Assembly (NCBI GenBank): GCA_900539145.1
Contig: UQAX01000028.1
Span: forward strand, 1-34,464
Source of the DNA: an uncultured Blautia sp.
GTDB lineage: Bacteria; Bacillota; Clostridia; Lachnospirales; Lachnospiraceae
Reading direction: 5' to 3'
DNA: 34,464 nucleotides
Part shown: piece by piece, positions 1 to 7,926 of the stretch
Layout of the letters: each line of letters opens with the position of its first letter
How positions within the stretch are numbered: position 1 is the stretch's first letter
Program-made: the position numbers and the translations under genes
The notes under the pieces: model-generated
Seen by the model: only the letters and a program-made list of their open reading frames with translations
What the model was told of the DNA's origin: nothing
Database searches by the model: none

Positions 1-48
1 TTTTCTGTGTAAATAGTCTATATTTTATTTTACTTTTTTTTGCATTTT

Positions 49-831
49 TTATAAATCATTTCCGTAAACTTCGATTTGTGCAAGTGCAGGGAATGGTGAC
101 GGCTCAGAGGACTGGATTAAATGAGAAACCTTTAACCAGCTGATTTTCTTTTTCTCAAAAGTAAATTCCTGTCCGGAACCTGTTTTCTTTAATGACAATT
201 CCATATCTTCTCCATCGGAAAATGTAATGGTCATTTTTTTCCACCAATTATCATGTGGGAAATCTGCACGCAAATAAATAACAATTCTGTCTACTTCAAC
301 CTCACGTCCGAAATCCACGGTCATTTCTGCATTTGGATTACGGTTAATTCCCCATGAGTCATAAGGCCATTCTCCATGACATTCATTGGCGGTTACACCG
401 TCAATGGCATTTTTTGCCGCAAATACAGACTCACCTCTTGTTTCCACATTTGCAAAAGCATGTGGGAAGCAAGTTTCATTTTCATGTAAATCGTTTACAT
501 TAAGCGCCAGGTTACGATAAGTTTTCGGCTCAAATTCTTTTGCTTTTCTTACAGTAATTAAGTGCTTGCTTCCTGAAAATGTCTTTGGAGAAAGATTAAT
601 TCTCTTTTCTCCAAAAGGAATTTGATAATGAGCATCACCGGTAAGGTAAACCAGAGATTTTCCCATAGCGTCATCTACCTGAAACCACACATGGATGTTT
701 TTCTCAGAAGTCTCAAGAAGAATTCTGTCACCTTCCTGATATTCTCTTGCCACCATTAAATTAACTTCTTCTTCATCTCTGCCAACAGCAATGGTTCTTC
801 CGTTTCCGTCAATTACTTTTAAACTGAACAT
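49..831 (-). CDS. Cytosolic galactose-binding-like (F5/8 type C-like) protein, unknown role
   Basis: This 260-residue protein has no signal peptide, lipobox or membrane segment, so it should stay in the cytoplasm. The C-terminal half, about residues 105-258, resembles a discoidin/F5-8C jelly roll: an Asn-rich entry (NLALNVND), an AKNAIDG stretch, a buried DFGREVEVDRIVIYLRAD strand and a closing IEVYGND strand. The first 100 residues are beta-rich and not recognised. It is the last visible gene of the uronide operon, 12 bp after dhuI, and an AAGGAGAAGGT ribosome site precedes the ATG. Secreted discoidin domains usually bind sugars, but here the sugars would already be inside the cell. Binding of a phosphorylated or unsaturated sugar, or an enzymatic role, are both possible. 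The fold assignment is by eye and moderate; the function is unknown. No terminator is visible in the 48 bp that follow, so the operon may continue beyond the window. Confidence 0.6.
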   Translation of the reverse strand: MFSLKVIDGNGRTIAVGRDEEEVNLMVAREYQEGDRILLETSEKNIHVWFQVDDAMGKSLVYLTGDAHYQIPFGEKRINLSPKTFSGSKHLITVRKAKEFEPKTYRNLALNVNDLHENETCFPHAFANVETRGESVFAAKNAIDGVTANECHGEWPYDSWGINRNPNAEMTVDFGREVEVDRIVIYLRADFPHDNWWKKMTITFSDGEDMELSLKKTGSGQEFTFEKKKISWLKVSHLIQSSEPSPFPALAQIEVYGNDL

Positions 832-843
832 ATACCTTCTCCT

Positions 844-1485
844 TTAGCAGCCCAGAATTTCTTTTACACATGCGGCGATTTTTTCACATTTACAGTTTTT
901 AAAGAATAATTCCTGGAAATGTTCTCCTGCAAGAGCGCCTTTTACCAGTTCTCTGTCTAATTCCATTAAAATATCTGTAAGTTCACGATAAGTCACTTTT
1001 TTTACATCATCCAGAATTCTCTTATTTCTCTGTTCCGGAACAGCTCTTTCTCTTGGATATCCCTGTCCGCCTTCTTCGCAGAAAAGTTTTTCAAAAATAT
1101 ATTCCAAATTTAAGTCTCCGCCCCATCCGTATCCTTTTGCAAATGGAAGGGAAATTGCATTTCCGTCATTAATCTGTGCAAAAGTATAAGCATCTAACGC
1201 ATCTTCTACGTGTCCGCAGATAACGCCCGGGAAAGAGTTGCATGCAAGCATTGCGCCTTCACCTGTACCGCAGCCTGTAATTACATAGTCTGCTGCGCCT
1301 GAATTTAACAATACTGCTGCCAGAATACCAACCTGTACATAAGTAAGCTGTGCTTCATCTTCTGCTGTATACATTCCATAGTTATCTACGGTAAAGCCCA
1401 TAGGTTCTACTACTTTTTTTAAAGATTTTTCAATAATCGGGTTTTTTGCACCCTGACTGTTTTCGTTAATTAATGCGATTTTCAT
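844..1485 (-). CDS. dhuI: DhuI-type 4-deoxy-5-hexosulose-uronate isomerase (RpiB/LacAB fold)
   Basis: This 213-residue member of the RpiB/LacA/LacB superfamily closely resembles what I recall of streptococcal DhuI, which isomerises 4-deoxy-L-threo-5-hexosulose uronate from unsaturated glucuronate or iduronate. Shared landmarks are the N-terminal MKIALINENSQ, the TGCGTGEGA loop around residues 70-78, NAISLPFAKGYGWGG, and a C-terminal FQELFFKNC segment absent from ordinary RpiB (about 150 residues). The length matches DhuI rather than pentose isomerases. It lies between kduD and the galactose-binding-like gene and is probably co-transcribed with them. Its product would feed the neighbouring dehydrogenase. 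KduI, encoded in the same operon, catalyses the same step with an unrelated fold, so one of the two may prefer a different substrate. A generic sugar-phosphate isomerase is the less likely alternative. Confidence 0.82.
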   Translation of the reverse strand: MKIALINENSQGAKNPIIEKSLKKVVEPMGFTVDNYGMYTAEDEAQLTYVQVGILAAVLLNSGAADYVITGCGTGEGAMLACNSFPGVICGHVEDALDAYTFAQINDGNAISLPFAKGYGWGGDLNLEYIFEKLFCEEGGQGYPRERAVPEQRNKRILDDVKKVTYRELTDILMELDRELVKGALAGEHFQELFFKNCKCEKIAACVKEILGC

Positions 1486-1504
1486 GATTTTTCTCCTGTT
1501 TTTC

Positions 1505-2308
1505 TTATTTCGGCTGTTTTCCGATATATGCTAAAATACCGCCGTCAACATATAAAATCTGTCCGTTTACAAAATCAGATGCTTCAGAAGCAAGGAACAC
1601 TGCCGGTCCCATTAAGTCTTCCGGATTTCCCCAGCGAGCTGCCGGTGTCTTGCTGATGATAAACTGGTCAAACGGATGTTTAGAGCCATCCGGCTGAATT
1701 TCCCTTAATGGAGCTGTCTGAGGTGTGGCAATATAACCCGGTCCAATACCGTTACACTGAATGTTGTATTCGCCGTATTCAGATGCAATATTCTTTGTCA
1801 GCATTTTTAATCCGCCTTTTGCCGCTGCATAAGCAGATACGGTTTCACGTCCCAGCTCGCTCATCATAGAACAGATGTTAATGATTTTTCCATGTCCTTT
1901 TTTAATCATCCCCGGAATGACTGCCTTTGACACGATAAACGGCGCATTCAAGTCAATGTCGATTACCTGACGGAATTCTGCTACGCTCATTTCTGTCATT
2001 GGAATACGTTTGATAATTCCCGCATTGTTTACTAAAATATCAATAGTTCCCAGCTCTTTTTCAATATCTGCTACCATATTTGCAACCTGTTCTTCATCTG
2101 TTACGTCACAGATATAACCTTTTGCATCAATACCTTTTGCTTTATAGTTTGCCAGAGCTGTTTCTAAATGCTCCTGTCCTCTGCAATTAAATGCAATTTT
2201 TGCTCCTGCTTTTGCGTAAGCTTCTGCCATAGCAAAACCAATTCCGTAAGCTGCGCCTGTTACTAAAGCAACCTTACCTTCCAGTGAAAAGCTTTTCATT
2301 ACGTCCAT
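1505..2308 (-). CDS. kduD: 2-dehydro-3-deoxy-D-gluconate dehydrogenase (KduD/DhuD-type SDR)
   Basis: This 267-residue classical short-chain dehydrogenase has the cofactor loop TGAAYGIG at residues 17-24, NNAG at 94-97, the catalytic Asn in the DLNAP segment near 121, Ser147 in ICSMMS, and the YxxxK pair Tyr160/Lys164. The PAARWGNPEDLMGPAVFLASEASDFVNG tail is typical of KduD and gluconate 5-dehydrogenases. In this context it should reduce 3-deoxy-D-glycero-2,5-hexodiulosonate to 2-keto-3-deoxygluconate with NAD(P)H in the cytosol. GGAG sits seven bases before the chosen ATG. The gene lies 19 bp upstream of dhuI and follows kduI closely, which fits one transcript. The enzymes for the next steps, KDG kinase and KDPG aldolase, are not in the window. 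Gluconate 5-dehydrogenase activity is the main alternative, made unlikely by the neighbours. Confidence 0.87.
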   Translation of the reverse strand: MDVMKSFSLEGKVALVTGAAYGIGFAMAEAYAKAGAKIAFNCRGQEHLETALANYKAKGIDAKGYICDVTDEEQVANMVADIEKELGTIDILVNNAGIIKRIPMTEMSVAEFRQVIDIDLNAPFIVSKAVIPGMIKKGHGKIINICSMMSELGRETVSAYAAAKGGLKMLTKNIASEYGEYNIQCNGIGPGYIATPQTAPLREIQPDGSKHPFDQFIISKTPAARWGNPEDLMGPAVFLASEASDFVNGQILYVDGGILAYIGKQPK

Positions 2309-2332
2309 TTCTATTCTCCTTTTCTTTCCTTT

Positions 2333-3196
2333 TTATTTCAGTTCTGTATTTGCAATGTGGTCCATATCGTCAAAATCCTGATTTTCTCCTGCCATTCCCC
2401 AGATAAAGGTATATGCCTGAGAACCGGAACCGGAATGAATAGACCAGCTTGGTGAGATAACGGCTTCTTCATTTCTCATTACTAAATGTCTTGTTTCTGT
2501 GGGCTCACCCATGTAGTGCATAACAAATGCGTCTTCCGGAATATCAAAATACAGATAAACTTCCATTCTTCTGTCGTGTGTGTGGCATGGCATGGTGTTC
2601 CATACGCTTCCCGGCTCTAATTTTGTCATTCCCATTTCTAACTGGCAGCTTTCTACCTGTCCCGGCAGAATGTATTTGCAGATTGTTCTGTGATTAGACT
2701 GCTCTAATGTTCCCAGTTCTACTTTATTTTCATCTTTAACAATAACAACGCCTTCTTCCGGTGTTCCTTCCGGTTTAATCAGTACCGTTGGGTATGTGTG
2801 ATGTGCCGGTGTGCTGTTAAAGTAGAATTTTGCAGGATTTGTTTCATCCTTGCTTGCAAAAGTAATATCTTTTGCTCCCATTCCGATGTACATACCTTCT
2901 TTATAAGCTACCTCGTAAGCTTTTCCGTCCACGGTAATTGTACCTGCTCCGCCGATATTGATAATACCCATTTCTCTTCTCTGTAAGAAATATTCTGCAC
3001 GAAGCTCTGCACCTGCTGTCAAGGTTAAGGTTTCCTTTGCAGGAACTGCCGCACCGGTAATAATACGGTCAATATGGCTGTATACCATTTTAATTTCTCC
3101 CGGTACAAATAAATTCTGGATTAAAAATTCCTCTCTTAATCTGTCTGTTGTGTAATGCTTCACGTCTCTTGGTGATGCTGCTGTTCTTACTTCCAT
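2333..3196 (-). CDS. kduI: 5-dehydro-4-deoxy-D-glucuronate isomerase KduI
   Basis: The 287-residue protein aligns by eye along its whole length with E. coli KduI (278 aa). Shared stretches include YSHIDRII, INIGGAGTITVDG, PAKFYFNSTPAHHTYP, WNTMPCHTHDRRMEVY, AVISPSWSIHSG and FIWGMAGENQ. The metal ligands of this bicupin-like zinc enzyme are present: two His and a Glu in PCHTHDRRMEVY and a His in WSIHSG. It converts 4-deoxy-L-threo-5-hexosulose uronate into 3-deoxy-D-glycero-2,5-hexodiulosonate. The open frame extends upstream to 3334, but an AAAGGGG ribosome site precedes the ATG at 3196, and homology begins exactly there (MEVR, against MDVR in E. coli), so the extra 46 codons are rejected. 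Dual presence with dhuI is unusual. A possible extended -10 promoter lies 43 bp upstream. Confidence 0.95.
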   Translation of the reverse strand: MEVRTAASPRDVKHYTTDRLREEFLIQNLFVPGEIKMVYSHIDRIITGAAVPAKETLTLTAGAELRAEYFLQRREMGIINIGGAGTITVDGKAYEVAYKEGMYIGMGAKDITFASKDETNPAKFYFNSTPAHHTYPTVLIKPEGTPEEGVVIVKDENKVELGTLEQSNHRTICKYILPGQVESCQLEMGMTKLEPGSVWNTMPCHTHDRRMEVYLYFDIPEDAFVMHYMGEPTETRHLVMRNEEAVISPSWSIHSGSGSQAYTFIWGMAGENQDFDDMDHIANTELK

Positions 3197-3238
3197 AATG
3201 TTCCCCTTTCTTTCTCTGCCTGTCCTTTTGTTGTATTG

Positions 3239-3247
3239 ATTATAGCA
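3239..3247 (-). promoter_or_regulatory. Candidate internal promoter (extended -10) before kduI
   Basis: On the minus strand the gap between the hydrolase and kduI contains TGC followed by TATAAT (TATAAT at 3239-3244, TGC at 3245-3247), an ideal extended -10 element. No good -35 hexamer is found 17 bp upstream, which is tolerated by extended -10 promoters. It would let kduI-kduD-dhuI be expressed apart from the transporter genes. It could be chance in AT-rich DNA. Confidence 0.4.
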
Positions 3248-3303
3248 TTTCTGTTTTTGGGTAAGGTTTCTTTTCCTGTTGAAAACCTTGCAAATCTTGA
3301 ACT

Positions 3304-4449
3304 CTACCAGTAAGAATTCCATTTTTTCAAACATCTTACCACTGCTTCCAGATAAAAATAATCTCCCCAGAGATTACATTCATCTACCCCTCTGTCCGTT
3401 ACGCTGTTATATTCACTGCTTTTTGCATAGACTCCGTGTAAAATCAATCCATTGGCATCCTGAGAAGACTTTACGGAATAATTGTCAATCAGACTTTCCA
3501 GCATTTCGTATGCTTTTTCCTTATAATACTCCTGCTCTTTGTCTGTCAGTCCTCCGTTTTCGCACATTTCTAAAATTCCGCATACGACAATCGCTGCTGC
3601 TGAGGAGTCTTTCGGTTCTTTATCCTCCGCTTTAAAGCTTAAATCCCAATAAGGAACTTTATCCTGTGGAAGATTTGCAAGATAAAAATCTGTCACCTTT
3701 TTGAAAAGCTCTTTGCATTTTTCATCTTTCAAGTAACGCCATGCAAGAGCTGTTCCATAAACGCCCCATGCCTGACCTCTTGCCCATGCAGAATTATTTT
3801 TATACCCCTGTGCGGTAACGCCTTTTACCGGTTCTCCTGTTTCAGAATTAAAAAAGTATGTATGGTAAGTAGAAAAATCCTCACGCACCAGATTTTCCAG
3901 ACTTGTCCTTGTATGGTGAAAGGCAATATCTCTATATTTTTCATATCCTGTCACCTGAGAAGCCCAATATAATAAAGGCAGATTTAAAAGACAGTCAATA
4001 ATCAGACGATAATTGTCCTCTGCTCCCAGTGTTCCCCATGCCTGAATAAACTGCCCCTTTTCCTGAAAGCGGCTGATAAGCTGGTCTGCCGCCAGAATTG
4101 CCGCTTTCTTTGCCCGCTCACTTCCCGTCAGCATATAGGCTGCCACACAGGACGGCGTATATAAAAATCCCATATCATGATGGTCTACATCTATTTTATT
4201 CTCAATACGCTTATAAAAGCTTTCTACCTGCACCATGGCAGATTTCCTAAATGCTTCATCTTTTGTCAGCTCATAAGCCAGCCAATAGGTTCCTGTGCAA
4301 AATCCGGTTGTCCATTCAATGTTTTCAGATACAGGATATATCTGATTTTCTGTATTCGAACCGGGAAATTTCTCTGTATAAATTTCTAAATTTTTCTTTA
4401 ATACTTCTGTTGCCTGTAATGCTGCTGTTTCTAATTTTTTTCTGTTCAT
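3304..4449 (-). CDS. ugl: GH88 unsaturated glucuronyl hydrolase (UGL)
   Basis: This 381-residue protein has the size and motifs of GH88 unsaturated glucuronyl hydrolases (Bacillus sp. GL1 UGL, 377 aa). The DHHDMGFLY block places the proposed catalytic Asp at residue 92, matching Asp88 of the Bacillus enzyme, and RLIIDCLLNLPLL places a second active-site Asp at 152, matching Asp149. The remainder shows the alternating helices of an (alpha/alpha)6 barrel, including NNSAWARGQAWGVYGTALAW. There is no signal peptide, so it acts on imported substrates. It hydrates the C4=C5 double bond of non-reducing-end unsaturated uronic acid, releasing the amino sugar and 4-deoxy-5-hexosulose uronate. It follows the binding-protein gene across a terminator hairpin and has its own GGAGG site five bases before the ATG. 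GH88 rather than GH105 favours glycosaminoglycan over pectin substrates. Dependence on sulfation cannot be read from sequence. Confidence 0.88.
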   Translation of the reverse strand: MNRKKLETAALQATEVLKKNLEIYTEKFPGSNTENQIYPVSENIEWTTGFCTGTYWLAYELTKDEAFRKSAMVQVESFYKRIENKIDVDHHDMGFLYTPSCVAAYMLTGSERAKKAAILAADQLISRFQEKGQFIQAWGTLGAEDNYRLIIDCLLNLPLLYWASQVTGYEKYRDIAFHHTRTSLENLVREDFSTYHTYFFNSETGEPVKGVTAQGYKNNSAWARGQAWGVYGTALAWRYLKDEKCKELFKKVTDFYLANLPQDKVPYWDLSFKAEDKEPKDSSAAAIVVCGILEMCENGGLTDKEQEYYKEKAYEMLESLIDNYSVKSSQDANGLILHGVYAKSSEYNSVTDRGVDECNLWGDYFYLEAVVRCLKKWNSYW

Positions 4450-4465
4450 CTTTGCCTCCCGCAGA

Positions 4466-4509
4466 TTTAAAAAGGGGTTGCTGCACTAAGACCTTAGTGC
4501 CACAGCCCC
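4466..4509 (-). terminator. Intraoperonic hairpin terminator between binding protein and UGL
   Basis: On the minus strand GGGGCTGTGGCACTAA pairs with TTAGTGCAGCAACCCC across a four-base loop (4474-4509) and is followed at once by TTTTTAAA (4473-4466). It ends just before the UGL ribosome site. Partial termination here would keep the binding protein more abundant than the downstream enzymes, as is common after solute-binding genes. The stem has two mismatched positions but is long and GC-rich. Confidence 0.85.
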
Positions 4510-4518
4510 ATCTTGTTT

Positions 4519-6075
4519 TTATTTTGTTACTTTCATAAAGTTGTCGTATGCTTCCTGCTGAATTTCAATGGCTCTGTCAATGTTTCTTGCTTTCAATTCA
4601 TTTACAAAATCATCATATTCTGCTTCAATATCTCCTGAACCTAAAATCCAGCTCTGTAATTTTTCAAATACGATTGGTGTAATACCGGACATAATGCTCT
4701 TATACTCATCTAACGCATCTTTACTTAATTTTAAATCCGGTAATTTCGCGCCTTCAAACCATTCTTCATGAGAATTATACAATTCATTCGCTGCTTTTCC
4801 CGCATCATTCATAGTAGCGTATTCATAATCGGCAGACTGTACATATCCTGCACGGTACTGAGAACCTAAGGAACGAAGATATTCTACCGGAGCAAGACCG
4901 GAATTGAATACTTCTTCTGTAAATGCTTTGTTTCCGTTTTCGTCTACGGTGTAAGTTTTTCCTTCAATCCCCCAGTTCATAAAGTCAGAGCCTTCTTCTG
5001 TGAACATATAGTCCATAAATTTAATTAAAGCTTCCGGATCTTTGCACTGAGAGGAAATACCCCATCCACATTCTGCATAACGGCGTTCTCTTTCTTTTAC
5101 GTTTCCATTCTGATCTGCAAACGGAGCTACTGCAACCATGTTAAAGCCCGGAACGTCCTGTGCCAGAGAGTCGTTGTAGTTTCCTGTGCTTACCCAGTCA
5201 TGTGTAAATCCACCTGTATTATTACTTAACAGGGTATCTCTCGCAGACATACCACGTGTGAAGATTTCAGGATCGATTAAGCCTTCCTTATACCACTTAG
5301 CTAAATTAGAAACTGCCAGCTTATAATTTTCTGTAATCGGTTCAAATGTCATTTTTCCGTCTCTTGGATAAAATCCTGTACTGGAGTCCCACAGTGCCAG
5401 ATATTCACCCATTTCGTTTTCGGAAGTCGCAGAACGGTCAAATAATGGAATTTCATCTGCTTTTCCATTTCCATTTGGGTCATTGTTTTTAAATGCCAAT
5501 AAAACATCGTGAAGCTCATCTACTGTGGTAGGCACTGCCAGCCCAAGCTTATCCAGCCAGTCCTGTCTAATCCAATAGAACTGAGAAGACTGCAATTCTT
5601 TTCCCAATGGAATGTTGTAGATATTTCCGTCTTCTGCTGTTGCCTGATATTTAAAGTTTGGGTCTTCCTCTAACATTTTCTTGATATTTGGCGCATATTC
5701 ATCAATTAAATCATTTAACGGGAGCATACCGCCGTCTTTTCCCAGTTTTTCAAGGTCAGAAGTTGACTCACATGCAATAATATCCGCAAGCTGTCCTGAT
5801 GCAACCATGTTCTGGAATGCTGTGGAATAATCAGAGTTGGAAGATGCTACAACTCCTTTTAATTTTACACCTGTTTCTTTTTCGATTTCTTTCCATACTT
5901 CCCAATCTTCGTTGAAAGGTGTTCCGGATAAGAACATAAATGCTGTAAACTCTTTGCTTCCGCCTTCCTTACCCGCTGTTTCTTCTTTTTTCTTGATGTC
6001 ACCACAGCCTGTCATAAGAGCAGATACCCCCAGAACTGCTGCCAGCAAAAGCGCTGTTACCTGTTTTTTCTTCAT
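4519..6075 (-). CDS. Extracellular uronide-binding lipoprotein (AlgQ/LplA-like, CUT1 family)
   Basis: The 518-residue protein begins with MKKK and a hydrophobic run ending at the lipobox MTGC (Cys24), so the mature protein should be lipid-anchored outside the membrane. Its length and DPNGNGKADEIP segment at 199-210 match the AlgQ1/AlgQ2 and LplA class of large binding proteins. In AlgQ this EF-hand-like loop holds a structural calcium ion. The closest functional model is the Streptobacillus moniliformis protein Smon0123, which delivers unsaturated glycosaminoglycan disaccharides to its importer. It is encoded directly after two LplB/YtcP-type permeases and just before UGL, which fits capture of unsaturated disaccharides. 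A good AAGGAGG site precedes the ATG. The ligand is inferred from context; a pectin oligouronide is the main alternative. Confidence 0.85.
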   Translation of the reverse strand: MKKKQVTALLLAAVLGVSALMTGCGDIKKKEETAGKEGGSKEFTAFMFLSGTPFNEDWEVWKEIEKETGVKLKGVVASSNSDYSTAFQNMVASGQLADIIACESTSDLEKLGKDGGMLPLNDLIDEYAPNIKKMLEEDPNFKYQATAEDGNIYNIPLGKELQSSQFYWIRQDWLDKLGLAVPTTVDELHDVLLAFKNNDPNGNGKADEIPLFDRSATSENEMGEYLALWDSSTGFYPRDGKMTFEPITENYKLAVSNLAKWYKEGLIDPEIFTRGMSARDTLLSNNTGGFTHDWVSTGNYNDSLAQDVPGFNMVAVAPFADQNGNVKERERRYAECGWGISSQCKDPEALIKFMDYMFTEEGSDFMNWGIEGKTYTVDENGNKAFTEEVFNSGLAPVEYLRSLGSQYRAGYVQSADYEYATMNDAGKAANELYNSHEEWFEGAKLPDLKLSKDALDEYKSIMSGITPIVFEKLQSWILGSGDIEAEYDDFVNELKARNIDRAIEIQQEAYDNFMKVTK

Positions 6076-6100
6076 TTCTAAAATCCTCCTTTAATATAAA

Positions 6101-7000
6101 TCAACCTTTTACACCACCAAGGGTAAGACCTGTTTTAAAATACTTCTGTACAAACGGGAACACCACAACCATAGGCAAAATTGCCATAATAATCAAAGCA
6201 TATACCTGTGTTGTCGGCGATGTCAAAGAGTCTCTCGTAACAATGGCTGCGTCTGACGGATTTGCCACACGCTCTACAATTAATTTTTTCAAAAATACCT
6301 GAAGCGGAATTTTACTGTCATCTTTCAAAAGCTGCATGGTCCAGAAATATCCATTCCAACGGCTGATACCATAGAAAAGTCCCACTGTCGCAAGAGCCGG
6401 TTTTGATAATGGCAAATATATATTCCAAAACACCCTGAAATGTCCTGCACCGTCAATAAATGCAGCTTCTTCCAGCGCTTCAGGTACTTGTTCAAAAAAG
6501 CTTTTCATAATAATCAAATTGTATGTTTCAATGGCAAATCCAAAGATGATTGCCGCTCTTGTATTTAAAAGCCCCATGTTGTTAAAGTTCATATAGGTCG
6601 GTATGATACCGGCATTGAACCACATGGTAAAGATAACAAACAAAGTAAAGAATTTTCTTCCTACCAAAGACTTCTTAGACAGAGCATACGCCATGGTGGT
6701 GGTAAAAAACATATTCGCAATCAGACCAAACACTGTATAGAATATAGCATTTCCATAAGCCATCCACAATCCGTCTCTTTTAAACACAGCCTCATAGCTG
6801 GCTGTCGTAAACTCTTTAATTCCTAAAAGCACGTCTCCGTTTTCCACAAAGAACGGCTTGCTGAAGGAAGAAATCAACACGTAATAAATCGGATACAGGG
6901 CAATAAAAGTAATCAGAATTCCCAGAAGTACCATAAACACATTAAAGGTCTTCTCTCCTAATCCCATAACCTGTCCCTGCTTCACTTTTTTTCCTGCCAT
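6101..7000 (-). CDS. CUT1 ABC importer permease, YtcP/LplC-like
   Basis: This 299-residue inner-membrane protein belongs to the MalG-like permeases. It has an N-terminal membrane segment (VFMVLLGILITFIALYPIYYVLISS), further segments through residue 285, and the EAAFIDGAGHFRVFWNIYLPLSKPA cytoplasmic loop (EAA motif) that docks the ATPase. An open frame extends to an ATG at 7018, overlapping the upstream permease by seven bases. AGGAGGG lies six bases before the ATG at 7000, so MAGKK is chosen as the start. It should pair with the permease encoded immediately upstream and the lipoprotein downstream to import uronide oligosaccharides. No ATPase gene adjoins the set, so energy must come from a shared ATPase of the MsmK/UgpC type. 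Confidence 0.88.
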   Translation of the reverse strand: MAGKKVKQGQVMGLGEKTFNVFMVLLGILITFIALYPIYYVLISSFSKPFFVENGDVLLGIKEFTTASYEAVFKRDGLWMAYGNAIFYTVFGLIANMFFTTTMAYALSKKSLVGRKFFTLFVIFTMWFNAGIIPTYMNFNNMGLLNTRAAIIFGFAIETYNLIIMKSFFEQVPEALEEAAFIDGAGHFRVFWNIYLPLSKPALATVGLFYGISRWNGYFWTMQLLKDDSKIPLQVFLKKLIVERVANPSDAAIVTRDSLTSPTTQVYALIIMAILPMVVVFPFVQKYFKTGLTLGGVKG

Positions 7001-7011
7001 TTTTCTCCCTC

Positions 7012-7926
7012 CTACCATAATGCACTGTCAGAAATCTTCTTACTGAACTTATTCGCAAGGATTACCATAATAAATGCTACAACAGACTCAAACAATCCTG
7101 CCGCAACGGATAAACCATAATTTCCGTTTTCAAATGCCAGACGATAGGAATATGTAGAAATAACATCGGCTGCGGAATAAGTTGCCGGCTGATACAAGAG
7201 CAAGATTGCTTCATATCCTACTTTAATGATACCGCCCAGCTTCAAAATTAACATGGTTACGATTGTGGGTGTAATGCCCGGAATGGTAACATGGAAAATC
7301 TTTTTCATCTTTCCTGCACCGTCAACGGTAGCCGCCTCATAAAGCTGTGGGTCAATACCCATAATCGCCGCAATATAAACCAGCGCATCAAATCCGGCAT
7401 TCTGCCATAAAGTCATTAACGTATAAATTCCTTTAAAGTACTCCGGCTTTGTCATAAAGTAAATAGGGTCAACTCCCAGCTTTTCTAAAACCAGATTAAC
7501 CACACCTGTACTTGGTGACAAAAAGTTAATCACGATACCACATACAACCACAACAGAAATAAAATGTGTAAGTAAGGTAGACATCTGTGTCATTCTGCTG
7601 ATAAATTTATTTCTCATTTCCGTAATACAGATTGCAAGTGCAATGGGTACAGGGAAGCAAATCAAAAGCTGCCAGAAGGAAATCATCAGCGTATTTTTTA
7701 ATACTCTTAAAAAGTCTCTGCCTGTGAAAAATTCGATAAAGTTATCAAATCCCACAAAGGTACTTCCTTCTATTCCCTGAAATACGTTATAGTCATAAAA
7801 TGCAATTCTAAGCTCGGTCATCGGGCGGTATGCAAAAAGCAAATACCAGATAAGACCGGGTATTAACAGCAGATATAATTCTTTTGCTGCAAAAATTCTT
7901 TTAAACAGCGGTTTCTTTTGTTTCAC
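7012..7926 (-). CDS. CUT1 ABC importer permease, LplB-like
   Basis: This 304-residue protein is the first gene of the leftward uronide operon. It has an N-terminal membrane segment (LYLLLIPGLIWYLLFAY), about six predicted membrane spans, and the EAA-type loop YEAATVDGAGKMKKIFHVTIPGITPT that contacts the ATPase. It is a MalF-like partner of the YtcP-like permease, and the two genes are 11 bp apart. The start codon is GTG at 7924-7926, preceded by AGGAGAGGAG at good spacing. The upstream control region has no strong -35 on this strand, which suits activator-dependent transcription by the divergently encoded AraC proteins. B. subtilis LplB and the S. moniliformis glycosaminoglycan importer permeases are the closest named relatives I can suggest. 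The substrate is inferred from neighbours. Confidence 0.87.
   Translation of the reverse strand: MKQKKPLFKRIFAAKELYLLLIPGLIWYLLFAYRPMTELRIAFYDYNVFQGIEGSTFVGFDNFIEFFTGRDFLRVLKNTLMISFWQLLICFPVPIALAICITEMRNKFISRMTQMSTLLTHFISVVVVCGIVINFLSPSTGVVNLVLEKLGVDPIYFMTKPEYFKGIYTLMTLWQNAGFDALVYIAAIMGIDPQLYEAATVDGAGKMKKIFHVTIPGITPTIVTMLILKLGGIIKVGYEAILLLYQPATYSAADVISTYSYRLAFENGNYGLSVAAGLFESVVAFIMVILANKFSKKISDSALW

Noticed and set aside
3197..3334. N-terminal extension of KduI by 46 codons
   Set aside because: The extension lacks homology to KduI and a ribosome site, while AAAGGGG precedes the ATG at 3196 where family similarity begins.
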